Source: Lepisosteus oculatus
Taxonomy: Eukaryota > Chordata > Actinopteri > Semionotiformes > Lepisosteidae
NCBI RefSeq assembly: GCF_040954835.1
Contig: NC_090699.1
Location: forward strand, 15,121,817-15,185,816
Length of the DNA: 64,000 nt
Direction: 5' to 3'
The notes under the pieces: model-generated
Database searches by the model: none
Told to the model about the DNA's origin: nothing
The model's input: only the letters and a program-made list of their open reading frames with translations
Shown: in pieces, positions 42,268 to 57,200 of the stretch
Numbering within the stretch: the first letter of the stretch is position 1
Layout: the number at the start of each line of letters is the position of its first letter
Program-made: the position numbers and the translations under genes

Positions 42268-45200
42268 GTAAGGTCCTAAAGACAGAGCGAATTGCTACAG
42301 CTCTGAGTACTAACACAGCTCCCAAATCTACTAATGCTGCCAATGCTACTATCAGCACTGCTATCAGTGGCACTGCTGCCTCTGACAGGCGGCTCAGGAA
42401 GCCATGTCAATTCGGAAGGGGTGACCAGAAAATTGCAAAGCGGAGAATCCAGACTGCGTTAGGATCTAGGATTTCACAGACCTGATCTGAGAAACGCCAA
42501 GGCCTCTCTCTTTAATGAAAACAAGGACGGAGGGAGACGCGGGGCTGGTGATCGGTGAAGATCCATGAAGTAGCACCTGAGCTGATTAGGCCTGCGCAGC
42601 TTTTCTCAAGGTGTAACAGTGAAGTATTGAGAGACACAACACTTGTGTCAGATAGGCAGGGGAAGGATGAGGGAGCTGTGAATTGGGAGAACATCGTGAA
42701 GCCAAAGAGGGTTCACTGGACAAGGGATTCTAGACTTTGAGAGATGTAGGAGAAGCAGTTACCGGACCTAAGGCTGTACCAACTGGTAGACAGGATGTGT
42801 GCAGGAAGAGGGAATAATGTACTGCGAATGAGCAGTTCAGAGTGTCGGACAGCTTTTCAGAAGCAAAATCATTTTCAGATGAGAAACAGATTCACGCAGG
42901 GAGCAGAGTACAGAAGCTAATCAGCGCTGTGGAGAAAAACACCTTTTTTGCACTTTTAAAGAGATAGTATTGCATTTAAAAGAGAAAATTATTGACAATT
43001 ATTTTATTTTTACAATATGGACTTGTGTTTAAACTATAAAATGATTGCATTTAACTGCATTAAGAAGTGACAGTTAATTAGTGAACAATATTGACTACTA
43101 TTTTAATATATTGTATTATATTGTATACACAATAATATTGTGCCATGCAAAGCAGCATTAACTGTAACAACACAAGAATATCATCACAATCCTCTTTTTG
43201 AAAAACAGTAATGTAAAGAAGCACGTTCTGTCTATTGTATATATGAAGTAGAACACCCCGTGATTGAGCATTCCTGGGTTAAATGCGTGTCATTTCACCG
43301 TTTCTGTGACACAGCTTTCCAAACATTATTCTTTATGCGAAACTGCAGAAAAATGTACTGTACATGGGTTTTTGCCTACTCTTTTAACATTCTAAAGGAA
43401 TACATTCACTATGACTTGACAGTAAGACATATACCTGCTGTTGGCATACTGTTACTGTTATTGTTGGTCACAGTAATCGGCAATGTTCATTCAGTAGTCA
43501 TACATTTAGAAAGCCGTGTCATGGCTACTTCTCACAGAAATGTTAAAAATGATAAACATTTAACCCAGGAATGCTCACTGAAACAGTGTGGTACTTCATG
43601 TACTGTAAAAAAAAAGTACGCATGCTTCTATAGATTAATGTTTTGCAAAAAGGGTAGTGTAATGACATTCTTCTGTTGTTAAAGTCAATACTACTTTGCA
43701 TGGGACAATATTATTGCACAGATAATACTCAATATTAATATAGTAGGGAATGTTGTTCACAGATTAACTATCATGTTTTAATGCAGTTATGTCATATCAA
43801 TGCAATAATGTTCTTGTTTAAAGGCAACAATTTTCTTGTATAAATGCAATACTATGTCACATAAATGACATTAAAACCCAGTGCTGTCTAGTTTAAACAC
43901 AAAGAATCTATTTTTCTCTGTGGCACTAATGAGCTTCCGTAGCATAGGCCACACAGGAGCTGAGGGGAAAAAAACGGAATTCCGCTTAAGTTATTTGTAG
44001 ATAATCTGACCTTAGGTGGTTCGTTCACATGAAAAGGTTTCCCACTTTCCCAGAAACAAGCGTGATAGTGGAAGCTCTGCTGTGAAATTTGAAGTGACGT
44101 TTGATCCAGAAGGATATGTTGGAACAACCAGCTGCAGAGATGGGTGTGGTACCGAGTTTGAAACACTAGCGCAAACACTAGGCAGAGGCGTAGTCAAGAA
44201 CCAGGTGGGGGTAAAGTCCGAGAGAAAAACCCAAAAGACAAAGTCTGGAGCAAGCAGGGGTCAGAGCCAAAACTAGCAAAGATAGCAGGGAGAAACCTGA
44301 CACTGACACACCCGTCACTACTGAGTGGTTACTGAGGAGAGAAGCTGATTTTAATCATCATAATAATAATACAAACCAAAGGATGCTGTACGTCATAAAG
44401 AAAAAGACACAGAAATACAATAAAAAGTGAACGAAGAAAGGAAATAAACAAGAGCATACAGGTTTTTACAGATGTAGGCAATCAGACAAAGACCTTGGTT
44501 AAAAGGTGTTTTAAGTTTAGATTTGAAGAGAATTAAAGTTAAAGAATTAAAGAATTAAAGTCTGAGAAAGGTCATTTCACAACACTGGAGCAGCGACAGA
44601 AGAGGCATGGTCACCAAAAGCCCATGATTTAGTCCTGGGTACAGTGAGCGGAGGAGCAGCCTCGTGTGAATGGAGCCGACAGCATGGAGGAGTTCAGAGA
44701 TGTATGATGGAGCCAGATTGTTCGGTAACCAGATCTTAAACAGCAGTCTTTATGAATAATGGGACACAGGTGTGGATGATCACTGCTTAAGTGGCACAGT
44801 GGTGAGAGTCACATACACTTCCACTGCAGCCGAAACATGGAATCCCAGAGAGCGGACCTGTGCCAGACAATCCATCCTGGGGCTAAATATAAAAAACACA
44901 TGAGATAAGAGACAGGTGCTCAGGAATGACTCATATGCAGTAGTGGAGGTGCGCAGTACGGATAATAGGTCTTTCTTAGTACAAAATGTACAGTAGTTGA
45001 CAGGTAGGTGGAGAGACATCATTAATTGCAATCGAGCCTTGAGGCCAGATATATCCAAATATCCTTCAGAACTAACTGATTCAAAGAAATCTGAGGTTTC
45101 TGAAGGATGTGAAAACGTGTTCTTGGCGAGAGGGACGTCAGGCTTTTCAAAAGCAGAATTCAGGGCTGATGAGGCTCTTGCTTGGGGGAATGCTGGGAAA

Positions 45201-48200
45201 ATCGATTCTAAAGGAATTGTCAAGGAGATGAAAAGTGGAAGCTTGCAGTGAATCCACAGAATCCAGCAGAGTGCTTCGGGTGGGGTGGTTCAGATCTGGG
45301 GCTGCACTAGCATCTGAGGGTCAGGCGAACTGTAGAAGTGAAAGCACAGTAAATGATGCTGTAATCACCTCGCTTGTTCTTTCCTCCAGGAAATGTTCAC
45401 AGAGGCTTCCCCTTACCTGTTCACGGCCGCAAGGAAACGGGCGTTCTTCAAGGACGTGAGGATTTTAATTCCCACAACCTGGAAAGAAAATCATTCTCTC
45501 TACAAGAAACCAAGCACTGAGACCTATAAAGAGGTACAACTACACATCACTACAGCGCTGCACACTGTGTTATTGTGTTATGTGTGATATTATGTGTTGG
45601 GTTGTAATATGTGTAATGTCTTCTGACTGAAAATGTTGGACTGAAATTTAGAAACCGGTACTTGGATATGAAATATAAAGGTATAAGCAGCAAAGAAATG
45701 GGGAGCTCGAAGTGGTCTATGTTGTTCGTTGTGGATATGTGTGGGCGCATGTTTGTGTGTCTGTGCGCGGGGAGGTGGGTTGCATATGCTGACATCCAAT
45801 TTCCCTAAATCCCTTGTTTTAATACACGTACACATACAGTTCTTTTAAGAACGTTTTTGAAAATAATTTCCATGCTTTTGAGAAAGGATTGGGAAATGAC
45901 ATTTTTGATCAGTTACATTTAGGTTTTAGACTTACGTTACAGTTATATTAAAATTTAATATATTTGATTTATCGATTCTTCATATTTTGTGAGCAATATA
46001 TACAGCAATAGGAACAAGTGAAGGTTTATTCCCTGCTGAAAAGAGAAGAGAGAAAACACAATGTTACGATATTTTAGTCTGTGACACTACCCTGGTAACC
46101 CTTACCCTCAAACCTCAGTCTTCATCCCAGTATTCCTCAGTCCCCAACCCTCAACTCCCAAGTCCTTCCTTCCTCAAGCTTCAGTTTATCCCAGCGCCTT
46201 CTCAAACCTCAGCCTATCCCGATACCCTCGGGCATCTCAATACACCTCAGACAATCTCCATTCTCAGCCTAGCCCAGTGCCATAGGGTGACAGGAAGGAC
46301 TGCCTCCTGAATTGGACACTAGTTCATCCTACAGTGAAAACACACTCACACGGGTACCACTGTTGTTATGCAAAGCTTTGTTTGTCTGTTACAGGCAAGT
46401 GTGCAGGTTGCTGATCCATTCTGTGACAAGAGCATCGGCGCTCCATACACTTCCACTCTTGGTTACTGTGGTAAAGAGGGGAAACATATCCACCTGACCC
46501 CCGAATACCTGTTGAATGACCAGGCCATCGACATGTACGGACCCAGAGGTGAGACTGCAGCCCTGAGCACCTCGGACTCCCACTGGTTGTTTCTGATGCT
46601 TATTCAACTCAAGGTCGTGGGGGAGCCAGAGTCAGGGTACACTCCTAACAAAAGCAAGGGTACACTCTTGACGGTTCGCCATACCATTGGAAGGGCACAC
46701 ACAGACACGAACACACACACATTTGCACCAGGGCCAATTTCTCCCAAAGTCAATTCACCAACCAAGAAGTCTTTGGACTGTGGGAGGATCCTGGAACACC
46801 TGGAGGAAACCCGCAGTGACCCATGGAGAACATACAAAATACACACCGAGAGTGCCCCAGGTCTTGAACTGAACCCAGGACCCCAGCACTGTAAGGCAGC
46901 AGTGATCACTACTGTGCCACCATTCTTCCTCCCAAAAAGGCATTCAGCTGCAGCAATTGGTATTAATTGCTGACAGATGTGCTTCCACCAAGTGGGGTTG
47001 AATACATATTATATATATATACTGATGGAAAAAAGAAACACAACATTTTCTGGATTGAGAATACTATAGTTGCACAGTAGCTTATGTACTTTCACAAAAA
47101 GTTGTCCATTTGTTTTAAGCCCCCTGACCAGCAATACAGCTTGTGCAGTGAGGCATTGCAACTTGCCAATCTCACGAAAGCTCGTTACCTACGCTTTTAC
47201 CCAACAAGGTCCAGGTGGAACAGGTCACCTTTAAAAAGGCCTTAATTCAAAGCTTAGGTCACTGCAAGAAAAAGGCCACACTTAGTCATTCCATAATGCC
47301 TTGAATGTCACCAGAAGCAAGGGAGAGGGTCATTGGCATGCTGCAGGCAGGCGTGTCACGTGCCAGCGTTGCCAGACACTATGGAGTAAGCTGCTCCACT
47401 GTGTCCCGGCTGCAGAGAAGGTTTCAGCAGACTGGCAGGACAGACCGTCCAAGATCCGGTCCCCCTCAAGTGACCACACCAGAGCAGGACTCACACATCA
47501 GACTGGTCCACCTGAGAGATCGTTTCAGATCTGCCACCTCTACTGCTGCTGAAACTGCCAGCAAACACAATGTCTGCATCAGTGACAGGACAGTGAGGCT
47601 CCATTCTGCCGGCCTTAGAACAAGGCAACCTGTCAGAGGCCCTCTGCTCACACCTCCTAAACATCACACACAACTGGCTTAGGCCAGACAGAGGCTGCGA
47701 TGGACTCGTCAGCAGTGGCATCAGGTCACTCTTCAGCCTGTTCCACGCAGACGGGAGGGCCAGAGTGTGGAGGAGAAGGTGTTGCGTTTCTTTTTTCCAT
47801 CAGTATAGATTACAGAATAACGATTTATCTTTGCTGTAAGAAAGACACAAATGGCTTAAGCCTTTGATCGAGGTTTTTCTCACAGCCTAGTTATATAAAT
47901 GAGAGAAATTGCTTCACCAGTTGAAGTTTTAGGGAGGTCAGATTGTGGAGGCTCCGCATAGAATTTAGCCAGGCCCATGGGGCTAACACCTCTTCACCCT
48001 TGCAGCTGCCTCCCTGTTTCATTCCTTGTAAGTGAGGGAGGTTGTGACAGTGCTGATCTACAGCCAACACTGTCCTTTCCTGAGCCAGATGAGTTAACAC
48101 CAAGGTAATAAGTACTCTATCCTTTTAAAGTAATCAGCTAATCATAAATAGAATTAGACTGAACTACCGAAGTGTCGTATGTGCACAAGACACCTACTTC

Positions 48201-51200
48201 AAAATGCATGTTTTAAATAGACCAAACAACTGGTTTCTCCTTTTTCATCAAACTGAACTATTGGGGGGCAGCACAGTGGTGCAGTGGTGAGCATTGCTGC
48301 CTTGCTGGGGTCCTGGGTTCAATTCCAGACTATCTGTGCAGGGTCTGTATGTTCTCCCTGTGAACACGTGGGTTTTCTAAGGGTGTTCCAGTTTCCTCCC
48401 ACAGTCCAAACACATGCTGGTACTGTAGGTCATTTATCTATGGAAGCACATTGGGCCTGATGGGAGGGTGTGAGTGTTTGTGTCTGTATGTGCCCTGTGA
48501 TGAACCAGCTTCAGATCCAGGGTAGATCCTGCCTCGTACCTGTTGCTACAGAGGCTACGGCTCTCCTGTGACCCTGAATTGAATGAAGAGATTAGAAAAT
48601 GGATAGGTGAACTGTGTTTATATATAGTATCTTCCTCACAGATTGAACATCTTTAAACCCATTGTTTCTTACATTTTGTCTTCACACACTGAATTATTCT
48701 CCTCTTGTGCTCCAGGTCGTGTGTTAGTGTACACCTGGGCAATCTTGCGATGGGGAGTGTTCAGTGAATTTAACTTCCAGCAACCATTTCATAGGCATTT
48801 CACTGGTGAGATAGAAGCTGTTAGGTAAGTGAAAATCCCTTCTCTAGAATTCTGTCTCACTCTTCACAATTCGTTCTGTTCTCCTTTGCACAAGGTGTCC
48901 ACCGAGACTTCACAACAAGCACAATGCTTATGTACTTTAGTATCCAATCAGTGCATAACAACTGCACCTCTGTACTCTCTCTAACTCTCTCAGGTGCTCT
49001 AAGAACATTAGGGGCTCAATCAAGAATCGTTATTCGAAGAGAGACTGTAAGATAGACCCCTGGACAGGGCTGCCCTCAAAGAACTGTGTCTTCATCCCTC
49101 ACAAGGAGCAGAACACAAAGGCCTCAATCATGTATCAGCCTTCCATTCCACAGGTGAGCTCCTGTAAAAAGATGCTGCTCCTCATAATGCCTCAGTCACA
49201 CAGGCAAGCTTGTATTGGAAGATACTGGTCATTACACAGCCTCAGTCACACAAGTGAGCTCATGTAGAAAGATACAGCCCCTGAGACAGCCTCAGTCATA
49301 GTCAGGTGAGATCCTATAGAAAGATACTGTTCCTCACGCTGCTATAGTCATACAGGTCAGCTCCTGTAGTGTGATACAGCTCCTTACACAGCCTCAGCAA
49401 TACATTGTAGAACAATACTGCTCCTCATACTGCCTCAGTCACACAGGTGAGCTCCTGTAGAATGATTCCTCTTCTCACACTGCCTCAGTGTGAGAAGAAA
49501 TAAGAGTAGAGGTATCTTAACCATCAGAGATAGTTTGAACAAAAGAACATATTTGAGCCATTTTTCTCACATAGTTGCTCGGGAGCCGATCTATTCCAAA
49601 AACCCATCCTGACGCTTCTAGACGTGTGATCTACAGCTCACAATACTCTGTTGAAAGAAGACGTGACTTGACATGAGACAACTCATGTTAAGCTCTTGAA
49701 TTTCAGTTGTTGGTTTTGGATCCACCCTTGTTTCAATATATGGAGTTCACTATATAATAACATCTTTCGTTGGTTACACAAGTTAATCAAGATATACACA
49801 ATGCAGTGCCACAGAGCCAAAAAGTGTGACTCCCAAAATGTATAATATAGAAATATATGTTTTTTATTTGTGCCACCAAGGTTACTGAGTTCTGTGATGA
49901 CAGCACTCACAATTTCGAGGTACTAAATGACCAGAACAAGCAGTGTGACTACAGGAGTGTCTGGGGTGTCATCAGCCAGACTAAGGACTTCAGAGGTGGC
50001 AACAACCCCCCCATGACAGCGGACCCCCCCAGTCCAACCTTCACTCTGCTGAGGGCCAGACAACGTGTGGTATGTCTGGTGCTGGACACCTCTGGGAGCA
50101 TGAAGGATGTAAGTTTTCATTATTCATTCATTATACAATCAGGAGCAAGATTGGTAGTCTCTGGACCATTTGCGTAATGCAGAATACTTTGTGTGTTGGA
50201 TAAATTTAAATAACAAGTCTTTCTGCACTCTCATGCACTGTACACAGGATCTATTGGCTATGTCTCCTTCTGGTATTTAGATGATAAGACACAGGAACTG
50301 CATTCAAGACCCTGCCCTTGTCTGCAGTCAATGCCACCTCCCTTTGTGGGGAGCTGTCTTGCTTCAGGAGATGACGATATGAGCTGTGTTACTCTGCTTT
50401 TTCCCTCTTCCAGTCTGACCGGATCAACAGGCTCCGTCAGGCTGCGATGATCTTCGTGGACCAGATTGTGGAGCAGGGCTCGCGAGTGGGCATCGTGGAG
50501 TTCAAAGGTTCTGCCCAGATCTTGAAGGGTCTGGTTCTCATCGATGGGCAGGCGGCACGGACCCAGCTGGCCAGTGCGCTGCCTTCTGCAGCCGATGGAG
50601 GCACCAAGATCTGCAGCGGCGTCCAGAAAGCGTTGGAGGTGAGTCAAGTCCTAAATGACCGGCCAGAACTGACTGCATGAGTGCGAGCTCTGACCTGTCC
50701 AGCTACATTTGCACATGAAGCAGGGCACAAAAGGGCTAATGAGGAGCAGAGAGGGGACTGTTATGATGAGACTGTTACTGAGAGATATCCATAAACTCAC
50801 AGCTAATGATAATGTATCAGTCGTTCTCAAACACATCCAAATTTGAACTCCAGTTCATCAGCTTGCTTTTGAATTTTAAATCATTTCTGTTCTTCAAAGT
50901 GTTTTTCAAATTGATATCTACTAAAGGAGGAACATTGTTGCATTTTGTTCAGGTTTTATAGTATGGGTTCTCAAAGTGGTACAGGCTAACAGATTTGTGG
51001 TCAATTATATCTATAAGGTGGTGGCACAGTGGTGCAGTGGATAGCATTGTTGTTTCTGAGCACTTATGGACCTGGGTGTTATCTGTGTGGAGTTTGTATA
51101 TTTTTCCTGTGTTTGCGTGGGTTTGCTCCTACAGCCCAAAAGCATTCTGGTAGGTTAATTGTCTGCTGGGAAAATTGTCCTTGGTGTGAGTGTGTCTGTG

Positions 51201-54200
51201 TCTACCCTGAGATGAGTGTGCAAGGCTGGATTCACCCTGGGTGGGACACCAGTCCATCAGAGGGCACGTACAGACACAAAGTTAGATATACTGTAGACCC
51301 ACACACTTACACCAGCCACAATTTTCCTGAACTGTTGGAGAAAACCGGAGTACCTGGAGGAAAACAACAGGGAAACCATGCAAACTTCACATGGATCGAG
51401 TTAATGTAGCCAATTTAACATTAACTAAATACAAATGACCAGTACAGGGATCAGCAAGGGGTTCCAAATGACAAAAACTATAAAAGTGAAAGCAGGCTGC
51501 ATTTATGAATTATTAGCTTATCATTAACTTATTATAATTATTAATCATTATAATTATTAACTTATTACTTATTTGTTTGGGATATTTCTTCTCCCCAGTC
51601 ACGATTTGGGTTATATGCGGTATTCGTCTAGTTATAATGTTGTATGCACACTGCTCAGTGCCTTGGAGTTCCAGGGATATATTTCATTTCACTTCCAAGG
51701 TGGGTAAACGGCGTGGCTGTGTCATGCTTGCTCTCAATGAAGTATCGCAAAACTGCACTAGAATCACCACAACTGCCAGCAGTTTGTCACGGATGTCGGA
51801 AAGGACGAACCGTGGAATGGCAGGGGAGCGAAAATAGACCCTATGCGTAGCAGCGAGACGGGGGTTAGCCCAGGCTCAGCTGTTCAGGAGAAGCCGTATA
51901 GAAACCTAGGCCCTCAGGCCAAGGACAGGAGTGACCTGGTGCTAGGTGGGTCTCAAGACATCCGAACCTCAATGCTGAGCGAGGAGCAGAGCAGAAGCAG
52001 GAAGTAAATAGGCTCCACAACAAGACGCACCAGAAAGACAAGAATAATCACAGGGAACTAGGAACAGGAGGAAAGTAGAGCGCCCTCTAGGTGTACTGGG
52101 CGTGACACAGTTACTATAACCCCAGATCAGGTAGAAAATCAATCCCACTTGTGCACACTTCGACCTGGCTGTTGAAGACCTGACCCTGTCATACTCGGGT
52201 TGCAGTCTTAGAGATCTTCATCTTAGTTTGGGAATTCATAGTGTGCTTACCTCATTTTCTGACTTGTGCTTTGTTTGACTCCACTCTTGGATTTCCCCTA
52301 TGGACTGTGCTTTGTTTTTGAGTCTCTCTGGCTTTGACCCTTATTTGTTTTGGATGATGGCTTTGGGATGATTGCCCATGGCTTGCTCTCTCACCTTTAA
52401 GCTCATTCCTTCTCTAGACTTGGACCCAGCCTGCAGCTTCTGACTGCTGTTCTTCAACGGGAAAGTGCGACAGTTATGGGCTGGTGCATGACTTGCATCT
52501 GTGTGTATCAGCTCGCATGACTTTAATGGGCATCTCTAATAAACCAGTACAGTGTTTAGTTAAAATCAAATGCAATGGAAATTGTAGAGAAAAAAATGAA
52601 AAGGCTCCACCATGCTGGATGTCAAACATGTGCTCAAAGCCTGGGCAGGAAATAGGATCAGCAATAAGCACAGGAGCAGCTTTAATATAGTTACAGGGTC
52701 ACAGCACAGCACCCCTTTGAAAAATATGATTTTCTAATTTATTTGGTTTGACATGGAGTCAAAGTACCCTACATCTGTTTATACAGCTGGGTATTTGACT
52801 GGGCTGTGTGGCACAGAAGAGGCATTCCGAATTGTAAATCCACTGATCACCACTAGAGGGCAAAGAAAGACGACACACCTGGCTCGGTCCTCACCTCCAT
52901 CATCCGCGTGGGAATGAATGTCAAGATCATTACCCACTCTGAAGGAGCAGCTACATAAGATTCCCACACAAGTGTTTTTGCGTTTGTTTCAGAACTGAAG
53001 CTCAGGTGCACATTCCTGTTTCTTTGCCCCTCGTTAGAAGAGAAAGGCCTCCTCTTTCTTTTTTTCAACTGTTTTGCAAGGGATTATTCCATCCCAGGGA
53101 GGACCCCTCGTTGGTCTTCTATCTCCTATCTGAGATATTGACCTGAGCCTGCAATCGCCGGCGGTGCATATTTTCTGAACCAACATCTGTTACAGCTGAT
53201 TCAGGTGAAGCACTGTACCTCACTGAGGAGCACAGCAGCAGTGTCTCACCTGGGATTTGAACCCCGAGCGCTGCTCCACACTGCTGTCCTGACCAGTTCC
53301 TCCTCTCCCAGGTTCTCCGACAGGATGACGGGGACACGGCTGGGGACGAGATCATTCTCCTGACGGATGGTGAAGACAGCAGCGTAGGGTCCTGTCTGGA
53401 GGAAGTGAAGAGGAGTGGTGTCCACGTCCACACCATCGCTCTGGGACCCAGTGCCGACCCCCGGCTGGAGGAGTTTGCGACCGGGACAGGTATTTCAGCC
53501 AGGGGTCGAGACTCTCCACTGTTCTACCTTGTGAGCTTAGCTTCCTGCAAAGCAGTGCATTGAGACAATCACATATTGGGAAACATCTGGACTGCTTCTA
53601 TCTGAACAAGAGGAAAGGGGATATGGTTTGTCTTTCCAGATTCTTTTGAAAGTTGAAAGGAAGTGTTTTTTTTATTTTTCAAGGGGCAAGGACACAGGGG
53701 TTTTCCTTTCCCTGAAATTAACTGAACAAAATTCAGGGAATGCAGGAATCAGCAGAACAAAACCAACCCTTTCTAAATCCTTGTTGGAGATCTCTTAAAA
53801 TGTCATGGTTTTGCAGACACTCCAATTACATCTGTTGTTTCCGTAACCTTCTTGATAAAGTAAGACTGTTTGTGATCCACGTCTCCTGGATCACTACCCA
53901 TCCCCTTTGCATGATTTAGTTTAGATTGAGCAATTTTCCCATCTGTGAGTACTGTGGCAAACCTATTCGAGTTGAAATTTCCTAGATAGGTGTCATTTCT
54001 TTGAGCATGACTGAGAAAACACCTTCCAAATAGAACATGTACCAGAATGCTTGGATGTTAAGTGACATCACATTGGTTTGTAATGCTGTCCATTTAGTGC
54101 TGCCATATCTAAATCCATTGTGATTTCATTGAACAGGAGGAAAGAGTTTCTCAGCCAATGACAAACTGGACTCCAACGCACTGATGGATGCATTCAGTGA

Positions 54201-57200
54201 CATCACTTCTCAGTCTGGAGATGACATCACTAGTGCTGTCCAGGTGTGGCTTTGAGCTGCTCTTACCGTTCCTACTATTATAATTTTTAGGTTGTTATAA
54301 AACAATTGTCTAATAATGGGAGCACTCAAGGGCTCAGAATGCTTCAGCATCTATAATGTCCCACAAGATGATGTACAGCTTCAAGTTTCGCGGATGTCAA
54401 CCAAACACATCGATCACATGAAAAATGGTAACAAAGAACAATATTCAGACAGAATATGTCGTGAATTCCTGGAAATTCATTACAGAACAGTCTCTGTCTC
54501 ATGCACAGTAATATTGCAATTATCCAGAGAGTAATTGCAATAAAAGAATCAAGTGTCGCTCTAATTGTAAAAGAATTTGCTGATAACAATTATGTGGTCT
54601 CAGCCCCATCTCGTCTGATGAAATATTTAAGACATAGGAAAGAAAGGCAAAATGTTCGAATTTGCCATGCACCCCAGGGAGAGTCACCACAGGAAGGTAG
54701 GGTCAGGAGCTGGGCTGAGATGGCTGTAATGATGGACAGTGAGCAGCTGGGACCTTCCACAAGTTGAGGGGTAGATTTCAGTAAAGCAGTGGTGTGTTCT
54801 AGGGTGAGTGAGCACAGGAGAGAACAGATACAGCAGATCAGACAGACAAGGAAGAGGGAAAAGGGGTAGCAGATCACACAGTGTAGGAAGGGGGTATAAA
54901 GGCAGCAGACTAGACAGAGGATGAAGAAGGGAATGAGACTGCAGTCACACAGATTAGGATGAGGGAACAGAGGCAGCAGATCAGACAATGAAGGAAGAGG
55001 GGGCATGTAAAGAAGATTAGACAGAGGAGGATGAGGGAACAGGGAGCAAGTCAGAGGAAGACGAAAGAACACAGGCGGCAGATCAGACAGAGGAGGAGGG
55101 AACGGGGGACCAGATCCAACAGAAGAAAGAGGGAATAAAGGCAGCAGATCAGACAGAGGATGAAGAGGGACAAAAGGCTGTGGATCACACAGCTCACACA
55201 GATGGGGATGAGGGAACAAAGCTAGCAGATCAGACAACAGAGGAAGAGGGAAAATGCAGATAAGATCAAACAGAGGGAAATGGGGGAACAGGGAGCAAAT
55301 CAAACAGAAGAAGATAAGAGAACACAGACAGCAGATCATACTGCGAAGGAAAAAGAAGCAGAAGAAGCATATCAGACAGATGAAGAAGGGTGAATTTGGG
55401 GAGCAGATCTGACAGAGGAGGAAGATGGAAGTGGGGGAGCAGATCAGAGAAGGGTGATTATGGGTTATAAAATGTGTCCATGACTTCTTGTGGTCATAGA
55501 AACATCCTGAACAAAATTCCAAGATTACAAAAGTTTAAAACTTGTGCACCCCTTGAGTCAGACTCCAAATTAGTATCAAACATCTTATCCCTATATTAGA
55601 TAATATTATCAGGTTTGCAAAATAAATCTGAAATACATCTGAGTTTGGTGGAACATTTTAAACAGGAAACCTCTTCTCTAGCACGTCTAACATTGTTGTG
55701 TTCCTTTAAGGCCAGTTCTAGAGACGGCTTCCAGCTTCCTTTCCTGAGGGACTGGAGGAGGTGAATCTCCAGTCTAATTTGTTATCTTTTAGACTTTGGC
55801 GCTTGACTTTTTTCTCTCTCTTCTTTCAAATCCAGCTGCTGAGCAAAGGGGGTAGGACTATCCCAGGGTCATGGTTCCAGGGTGAAGTCCCTGTGGACTC
55901 CACTGTTGGCAAAAACACCGTGCTGGCATTCACCTGGGAACATGCCCAGCCAGACATCACAGTCCGCAGCCCGAGTGGAGGATCCTACAAAAATAACGAC
56001 ATGGAAATACACTCAGGGGAGAAAATCGCCAAGCTGAACATCCCTGGAATAGCCGAGGTACTGAACACACAGGAACAATTACTAAATCAATAAAGCCATT
56101 CAGGCATTAGGAGAGTTGAATAGAGACTTCAACATTCATTTACATTTGTCTTATATAATCATTATAAGATGCTTGATGTCATTATTGCAGTACTTCATTT
56201 AATTAAATATCACATTTGATATTTAGAGTACGTTCTGAGTAAAAGCTGGAGGTTGTTAGTGAAAATCAGGTGTCTGATGGGAACAAGAGAAAAACGGTTT
56301 TGATGGGTGAAGTGAAAATAGTTTAGGTCCTGTTTTTTTAAGTAGATCACTTTCTCTTGACAACATCAATTACTGTTGTTTTTACAAAGTCAGTTCTTTA
56401 ACAGACCTTGAGGAAGTTTTGTGACTGATGAAGAGCTCTATTGTTTAGTTAAAATATTCCAGTTATGATTCCATACATATTAAGTACTAACACTAACCTT
56501 ACATACCTGCTGATATTGTCCCTTCCTGATATTGTTTTGATGTGCACTATGTCCTGTACATTTTAAGCAAGCCTTTTTTATATCTTGACACTTACAGAAT
56601 TCTGCCCTGGCTCCAAGCATGTCTCATTTTCCATCGGTCAGTTTAGCTCATCTGTACTGAGCTACACCAAATTAAATTGAAACAATCATTTTTAATGACA
56701 CCTGCAGAACTCAGCACTATGAATCATTTAGCTGCTTCAGCCCTATAGGATTCTAAAGGATGCAGACACTCTAAAATATGGCTGCTTTTACAGTACATCT
56801 GTCTGGGGTGGCACCAAAAATCTCAAGGTTGGCAAATCTCCACCTCTTCTTCTCTTTGCTACAAGCATCCTCTTTACAGAGCTCCTTTCATCCTTGCCTG
56901 CTGCCCTTCTGGTTCATCTCTCTGCTCTGCTAAAGATGCCAAAACATGTTCGTTGACCTGCAAGTGCCTGTATTAAATTCTCATTCTTGGTTAAATCTTG
57001 CAGATTGGTATATGGAGCTACAAGATTGTCAACACCCACAGCTCCCCCCAGACCTTCACATTGCTAGTGACCTCCAGAGCCGCCGATGAATGTGTCCCTC
57101 CGGTCACTGTCACTGGAGGCATAAGCGAGACACAGACAACCTACCCTCAGCCCCTCCTGATCTCTGCTCAGCTGTCCCAGGGCGCCTGGCCTGTCATCAA

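Larger units (their letters stand above)
50639..53311. other. Copy C intron 7
   Basis: 2.7 kb: composite SINE at 51012-51400, LTR-type element at 51785-52107, then sequence shared with copy A (52620-52730 with 16005-16085). 52110-52600 shows nothing recognisable. Confidence 0.55.

Noticed and set aside
43260..43682. 140-codon plus-strand open frame in copy C intron 1
   Set aside because: One hydrophobic patch only, no known motif, no counterpart in copy A, no splice context.
44780..45223. 147-codon minus-strand frame in copy C intron 1
   Set aside because: No domain, antisense to the gene, unsupported start.
54590..55522. 310-codon minus-strand open frame
   Set aside because: It is the complement of the purine-rich minisatellite; the low-complexity (Pro/Leu/Cys/Phe) composition follows from the repeat.
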